A DNA stretch of 8,657 bases, from the NCBI GenBank assembly GCA_003249275.1, contig QKJO01000223.1, positions 1-8,657 of the forward strand, written 5' to 3'. Under the pieces are notes generated by a model. It was not told the DNA's origin and did no database searches. It worked only from the letters and a program-made list of their open reading frames with translations. Source of the stretch: Spirochaetaceae bacterium. GTDB lineage: Bacteria; Spirochaetota; Spirochaetia; Spirochaetales_E; Spirochaetaceae_B. Below are positions 5,881 to 8,657 of this stretch, piece by piece; position 1 is the first letter of the stretch, and the number at the start of each line of letters is the position of its first letter. A program made the translations under genes and the position numbers.

Positions 5881-6934
5881 GACAGAATTAGCCGGGCTGA
5901 TTGAAAAGATTGAGGATCTCGACCGGAAGGCGGTTCAAAATGTATGCTGCCGCTGGGATTCTCTTACGAAACCCCCTGAGAGCCTGGGAAAACTGGAGAA
6001 ACTTGTTTCAAGGCTCGGAGGAATTCAGCGGACCTCTCAACCCCATGTGGACAGAAAAACGATTCTCTGCTTTGCCGCCGATCACGGAGTTGTCGCTGAG
6101 GGAGTTTCTCCATCAAAACAGGTTGTCACGGCAGAAATGGTCAGGAATTTTCTCAACGGCGGAGCCGCTATTTCGGTTCTCGCCTCCTGTACCGGTGCTT
6201 TCCTGAAGGTAGTGGATGCCGGTATGGCCAATCCTGTGGATCATCCCGGTGTGATTCATGCATCCCTGGGAGCCGGTACGGCCAATATGAGACGAGAACG
6301 GGCCATGACTGAAAAACAGGTTTTTCAGGCCCTCTCACTGGGGTATGATATGGCTGTCCATGAAATAGAACAGTCCTGTGATCTCCTCATCACCGGGGAG
6401 ATGGGTGTGGGAAACACGACGTCGGCCAGCGCCATCTATTCTGCCGTTTCCGGAATTGATCCGGAGTTCCTGACCGGACCCGGTGCCGGACTTCCGGGTC
6501 ATCTGGTGGGCCACAAGGCCCGGGTTATCAGGGAGTCCCTGGACCTCCACAGACCCTCTTCGACGGATCCTGTCGATATCCTCGGTGCGGTGGGCGGATT
6601 TGAACTGGCTGCCATGACCGGAGTCATGCTGGCCGGAGCCGTCCACCGTTGCGCCGTTCTTGTCGACGGGTTTATATCGGGAGCTTCCGCCGTAGTGGCC
6701 ATGCTCTTCTCGCCCGTGATCAAGGAATATCTCATTTTCTCCCACCAGTCGGGAGAGACCGGGTTCCGGGAAATCAGCCGGAGGTTTGATATAGATCCCC
6801 TTGTTGATCTCAATATGAGGCTGGGAGAAGGGACAGGTGCGGTTATGGTTCTCCCCCTTATTGAAAATGCACTGGCCTGTTATTACAGGATGGCCACCTT
6901 TGAAGAAGCCGGCGTAACGGAGGTGGAGCTGTGA
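5873..6934 (+). CDS. cobT: Nicotinate-nucleotide:dimethylbenzimidazole phosphoribosyltransferase CobT
   Basis: CobT transfers phosphoribose from nicotinate mononucleotide to the lower-ligand base, giving alpha-ribazole 5'-phosphate for CobS. The 353 residues match the family. Motifs in order are LTKPPESLG (31-39, usually LTKPPGSLG), ADHGVVAEGVS (69-79), GEMGVGNTT (175-183), TGPGAGL (201-207), GGFELAAMTGVML, and RLGEGTGA (316-323) with the catalytic Glu319, equivalent to Glu317 of the Salmonella enzyme. It is soluble and appears fully active. Which base is used (dimethylbenzimidazole, another benzimidazole, a purine or a phenol) cannot be read from the sequence, and no genes for base synthesis are in the window. 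The start overlaps cobU by 8 bases and has only a weak ribosome binding site. Confidence 0.95.
   Translation: MNKTELAGLIEKIEDLDRKAVQNVCCRWDSLTKPPESLGKLEKLVSRLGGIQRTSQPHVDRKTILCFAADHGVVAEGVSPSKQVVTAEMVRNFLNGGAAISVLASCTGAFLKVVDAGMANPVDHPGVIHASLGAGTANMRRERAMTEKQVFQALSLGYDMAVHEIEQSCDLLITGEMGVGNTTSASAIYSAVSGIDPEFLTGPGAGLPGHLVGHKARVIRESLDLHRPSSTDPVDILGAVGGFELAAMTGVMLAGAVHRCAVLVDGFISGASAVVAMLFSPVIKEYLIFSHQSGETGFREISRRFDIDPLVDLNMRLGEGTGAVMVLPLIENALACYYRMATFEEAGVTEVEL
6919..6924 (+). promoter_or_regulatory. Ribosome binding site fixing the GTG start of cobS
   Basis: GGAGGT lies inside the end of cobT, 6 bases before GTG 6931. This near-perfect Shine-Dalgarno supports the GTG start, which overlaps the cobT stop as GTGA. 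Confidence 0.75.
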
Positions 6935-7683
6935 TCCGTAAGCTGTTCTATGCACTCCGCTTTATGACAGCCCTGCCCCTTCCCTGGAAGGAGAATGAAG
7001 ATCTGACGCAGGTCTCCCGGTCATCGGGAATGTTTCCACTTGTGGGATTGCTGATAGCCTTTCTGCTCTATGCCGTCTACAGGCTGGGTTCTCTCCTTTT
7101 TTCTCCCCTGACCACAGCCTTTCTCGAAACCCTTGCCTGGGTGGTCATTACAGGAGGGCTTCATCTGGACGGACTGTCAGATACTTTTGACGGGCTGGGA
7201 AGCAGACAGAACAGGGAACGGACTCTGGAAATCATGAAGGACAGCAATACGGGAGTATTCGGAGTCCTGTCCCTCATACTGCAGGTCCTTGCAAAAATAT
7301 GCCTACTTTATGAATTGAATCTTCTTGATCCGCTTCTGATCCTGCTTGTTCCCGTAACCGCCCGATGGGGTCAGCTGATCAGCATCCGCTTTTATCCCTC
7401 CGCCAGGAAGGACGGGATGGGCAGATTTTTCAGGGAGCATATGAGGAACAGGGAACTGGTCACAGGGTTTGCGACCACTGCGGCCGTCTATATCCTCTCA
7501 GGATACCCGATGCTGATCATCATTCTGATTTTTCACGGCCTGTATACGGTGGCTGCGAGCAGCCGTATCAGCAGGAAACTGGGAGGCCTGACGGGTGATG
7601 TCTACGGATTCATCTGCGAAACCGGAGAAACGGCCGTTCTTCTCCTCATCATCGCTGCAGAGGCGCTGTTGAAACTGATCTGA
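6931..7683 (+). CDS. cobS: Adenosylcobinamide-GDP ribazoletransferase (cobalamin synthase) CobS
   Basis: CobS is the integral membrane enzyme that joins AdoCbi-GDP with alpha-ribazole (phosphate) to give adenosylcobalamin (phosphate), releasing GMP. The 250 residues match the family. The Mg-binding motif GGLHLDGLSDTFDG (75-88) has Asp80, Asp84 and Asp87; KDSNTGVFG (103-111) and GGLTGDVYG (218-226) are the other family blocks. About six to seven hydrophobic segments are visible, for example 34-57, 62-78, 109-127, 131-142, 180-200 and 234-250. Translation starts at GTG with a strong ribosome binding site and a 4-base overlap with cobT. It is the last gene of the operon. The next gene is convergent, 4 bases away, and no clear terminator hairpin lies between them. 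CobC, which would dephosphorylate the pathway product or ribazole phosphate, is not adjacent. Confidence 0.95.
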   Translation: MIRKLFYALRFMTALPLPWKENEDLTQVSRSSGMFPLVGLLIAFLLYAVYRLGSLLFSPLTTAFLETLAWVVITGGLHLDGLSDTFDGLGSRQNRERTLEIMKDSNTGVFGVLSLILQVLAKICLLYELNLLDPLLILLVPVTARWGQLISIRFYPSARKDGMGRFFREHMRNRELVTGFATTAAVYILSGYPMLIIILIFHGLYTVAASSRISRKLGGLTGDVYGFICETGETAVLLLIIAAEALLKLI

Positions 7684-7687
7684 GGGA

Positions 7688-8425
7688 TCAAAGTTCCTTC
7701 AGCAGATCATCCAGGCCTTTTTCAAGGGATGTGAAGATAAAATTGAATACTTCCGATCTCATCTTGTCATCCAGATCAAAAACAGCAATATAGATTTTCT
7801 TCCCCGACACAGTTCTTCCCGAATCGATCCTGCCGGCGGTTACAATTTCATAGGTCCCTACCTTCAGTTTCATATCATGAAAAGGCAGACCTATCAGATC
7901 GTTCATATCCCGGACTGCAGAAAAAGAAAGGGCCTTGGGGCTTATGTCATGAAGATCGGCAATATACTCCTGTCCGTTGGACTGAAAGGTTATGGTGCTC
8001 AGAATTTCATCATAATTTCCGTACCTGACATACTCTCTCTTGCCGTGAGCATCCGATTCCAGCAGAATCTTTTTAATGTCCTGATAGACTTCCTGATCCT
8101 CTCTTTCGATAGAGATGTAGTCTCTGATCTTGTCCCCGTAACTCACTTTTTCTCTGAAAAAGGAGAAGACGGAAAGATTCTCAAATTCGGATTTTTTCAG
8201 AAAATTATCGTTAAAATCGGTGATATCGAAATCCTCATAGGGATAATCATTGTTTATAAAAAGAACGGAATCGGGAAATCGGGCCAAAAGCGACAGAACC
8301 TTTTCGGAACTGTTCAGCTTGTAAATCTCGAAACCGTCATCGAACAGGGGCATGATTACATTTCTGGCGAATTCCTGAGGAGGATAGAGAAAGAAAACTT
8401 TTTTTCCGGAATTGAAAGGCTGCAT
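7688..8425 (-). CDS. PilZ-domain protein with receiver-like N-terminal region
   Basis: With the start at ATG 8425 the protein has 245 residues and no membrane segment. The C-terminal half begins with KREYVRY (129-135), which contains the PilZ RxxxR motif (Arg130, Arg134). After a beta strand comes DLHDISPKA (157-165), matching D/N-x-S-x-x-G except for Ala in place of Gly. This suggests a cyclic-di-GMP-binding PilZ barrel at about 128-235. The N-terminal 120 residues (KKVFFLYPP, then SVLFINNDYPYEDFD) have a receiver-like strand/helix pattern without a clear phosphoacceptor set, so they may be a pseudo-receiver or PilZ N-terminal partner domain. An upstream in-frame ATG at 8449 is rejected: it lies inside the promoter -10, whereas 8425 has AAGAGGAG 5 bases before it. 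It is likely a cyclic-di-GMP effector; its target is unknown. Confidence 0.8.
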   Translation of the reverse strand: MQPFNSGKKVFFLYPPQEFARNVIMPLFDDGFEIYKLNSSEKVLSLLARFPDSVLFINNDYPYEDFDITDFNDNFLKKSEFENLSVFSFFREKVSYGDKIRDYISIEREDQEVYQDIKKILLESDAHGKREYVRYGNYDEILSTITFQSNGQEYIADLHDISPKALSFSAVRDMNDLIGLPFHDMKLKVGTYEIVTAGRIDSGRTVSGKKIYIAVFDLDDKMRSEVFNFIFTSLEKGLDDLLKEL

Positions 8426-8430
8426 ATTAA

Positions 8431-8438
8431 CTCCTCTT
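8431..8438 (-). promoter_or_regulatory. Ribosome binding site of the PilZ gene
   Basis: AAGAGGAG on the minus strand, 5 bases before ATG 8425, is a strong Shine-Dalgarno and decides the start against the upstream ATG at 8449. Confidence 0.8.
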
Positions 8439-8447
8439 GTTCCGTTC

Positions 8448-8476
8448 ATTGTAATGATTCAATCTGTTATTAGCAA
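8448..8476 (-). promoter_or_regulatory. Sigma-70-type promoter of the PilZ gene
   Basis: On the minus strand, TTGCTA (8471-8476, 4 of 6) and TACAAT (8448-8453, 5 of 6) are separated by 17 bases. The predicted start near 8441 gives a 16-base leader that just contains the ribosome binding site. The agreement of promoter, ribosome binding site and start makes this the best-supported promoter in the window. Confidence 0.6.
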
Positions 8477-8479
8477 TAT

Positions 8480-8508
8480 TTAATTGTTCCTTTCAACGCT
8501 ACTATAAT
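8480..8508 (+). promoter_or_regulatory. Possible plus-strand promoter toward the right edge
   Basis: TTAATT (8480-8485, 3 of 6) and a perfect TATAAT (8503-8508) are 17 bases apart, pointing right, with a predicted start near 8515. It is divergent from the PilZ promoter. The weak -35 and the lack of a certain downstream gene keep confidence low. Confidence 0.3.
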
Positions 8509-8525
8509 CCGGATCACCCATCAAA

Positions 8526-8597
8526 CAAGGATCAACGGAGTGAAACGCGGTTTCTGCAGGATATTTATGTTCAACCTTTCAACTTGTGATATCCTTG
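8526..8597 (+). repeat. Overlapping inverted repeats before the right-edge gene start
   Basis: CAAGGAT (8526-8532) is an exact inverted repeat of ATCCTTG (8591-8597). AGGATAT (8558-8564) is an exact inverted repeat of ATATCCT (8589-8595). The two right arms overlap, so the stems are mutually exclusive. A small perfect hairpin GAAAC-GCG-GTTTC (8542-8554) lies between them. Seven-base repeats in AT-rich DNA can arise by chance. Confidence 0.3.
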
Positions 8598-8601
8598 AAT
8601 A

Positions 8602-8657
8602 ATGGCAAACTTCCCTTTTTTATACCTGCTTTTGAATATTGTGACAGGATGTCTGTC
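8602..8657 (+). CDS. Possible gene start at the right edge (doubtful)
   Basis: From ATG 8602 the frame is open to the edge, giving about 18 residues with a short hydrophobic stretch (FPFLYLLLNIVTGC). That would fit a signal peptide, and VTGC resembles a lipobox, or a first membrane helix. A possible promoter lies upstream at 8480-8508, but there is no Shine-Dalgarno before this ATG. Other frames are also open here: a plus frame from GTG 8586, and minus frames that would be the last 25 to 28 codons of a gene entering from the right. Only sequence beyond the edge can settle this. Confidence 0.22.
   Translation, partial: MANFPFLYLLLNIVTGCL

Noticed and set aside
6335..6955. Long minus-strand open frame opposite cobT (about 206 codons)
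   Set aside because: It is antisense to conserved CobT, with a composition rich in His, Gly and Arg as expected from a shadow frame.
7676..7708. Terminator between cobS and the PilZ gene
   Set aside because: Only short imperfect stems (TGATC/GATCA and GATCTG/CAGATC) lie here, overlapping both coding ends and with no T-run.
8447..8449. Upstream ATG as the start of the PilZ protein
   Set aside because: It overlaps the predicted -10 box and has no Shine-Dalgarno, whereas ATG 8425 has AAGAGGAG at ideal spacing.
7877..8473. Plus-strand open frame opposite the PilZ gene (198 codons)
   Set aside because: The minus-strand frame has PilZ motifs, a promoter and a ribosome binding site; the plus frame has none of these.

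Overview
This window reads as ordinary chromosomal DNA from a free-living bacterium of moderate GC content, most likely a spirochaete of the Spirochaeta / Sediminispirochaeta / Oceanispirochaeta kind. That placement is my inference from the overall look of the proteins (a PilZ protein with a receiver-like N-terminus, a paired unknown protein and metallophosphoesterase-like protein, several cyclic-di-GMP genes). No marker gene in the window fixes it. There are nine complete protein genes, one gene cut by the left edge and one doubtful gene start at the right edge. No RNA genes, insertion sequences, CRISPR arrays or prophage genes were seen.

Layout. Left block (1-907, minus strand): a 174-residue protein of unknown function followed after 3 bases by the start of a metallophosphoesterase-like protein that runs off the edge. 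A 53-base divergent spacer separates these from a secreted SGNH/GDSL hydrolase (961-1623, plus). Convergent to it is a large minus-strand GGDEF-EAL protein (1642-3186) with a degenerate GGDEF domain and an apparently intact EAL phosphodiesterase domain. A 173-base AT-rich divergent spacer (3187-3359) follows.

Centre (3360-7683, plus): a tight five-gene operon for late cobalamin synthesis, cbiB-cobD-cobU-cobT-cobS, with every neighbouring pair overlapping by 4 to 25 bases. CobD makes (R)-1-amino-2-propanol phosphate; CbiB joins it to adenosylcobyric acid; CobU phosphorylates and guanylylates the product to AdoCbi-GDP; CobT activates the lower base (typically dimethylbenzimidazole) to alpha-ribazole phosphate; CobS joins the two halves. 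Together they form a complete nucleotide-loop assembly module. Corrin-ring synthesis, the adenosyltransferase and the CobC phosphatase are not in the window. No cobalamin riboswitch is visible upstream.

Right block: a minus-strand PilZ-domain protein (7688-8425), convergent with cobS with a 4-base gap, has a well-defined promoter and ribosome binding site. Beyond it lies about 180 bases with a possible plus-strand promoter, inverted repeats and an uncertain gene start at the edge.

The most interesting items are an eight-G tract at the cbiB/cobD junction, in exact register for a -1 frameshift that would fuse the two enzymes; the lack of a B12 riboswitch on a cobalamin operon; substitutions at signature positions in CobU; and cyclic-di-GMP genes (EAL and PilZ) on either side of the operon. 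I saw no clear, previously undescribed multi-gene system.
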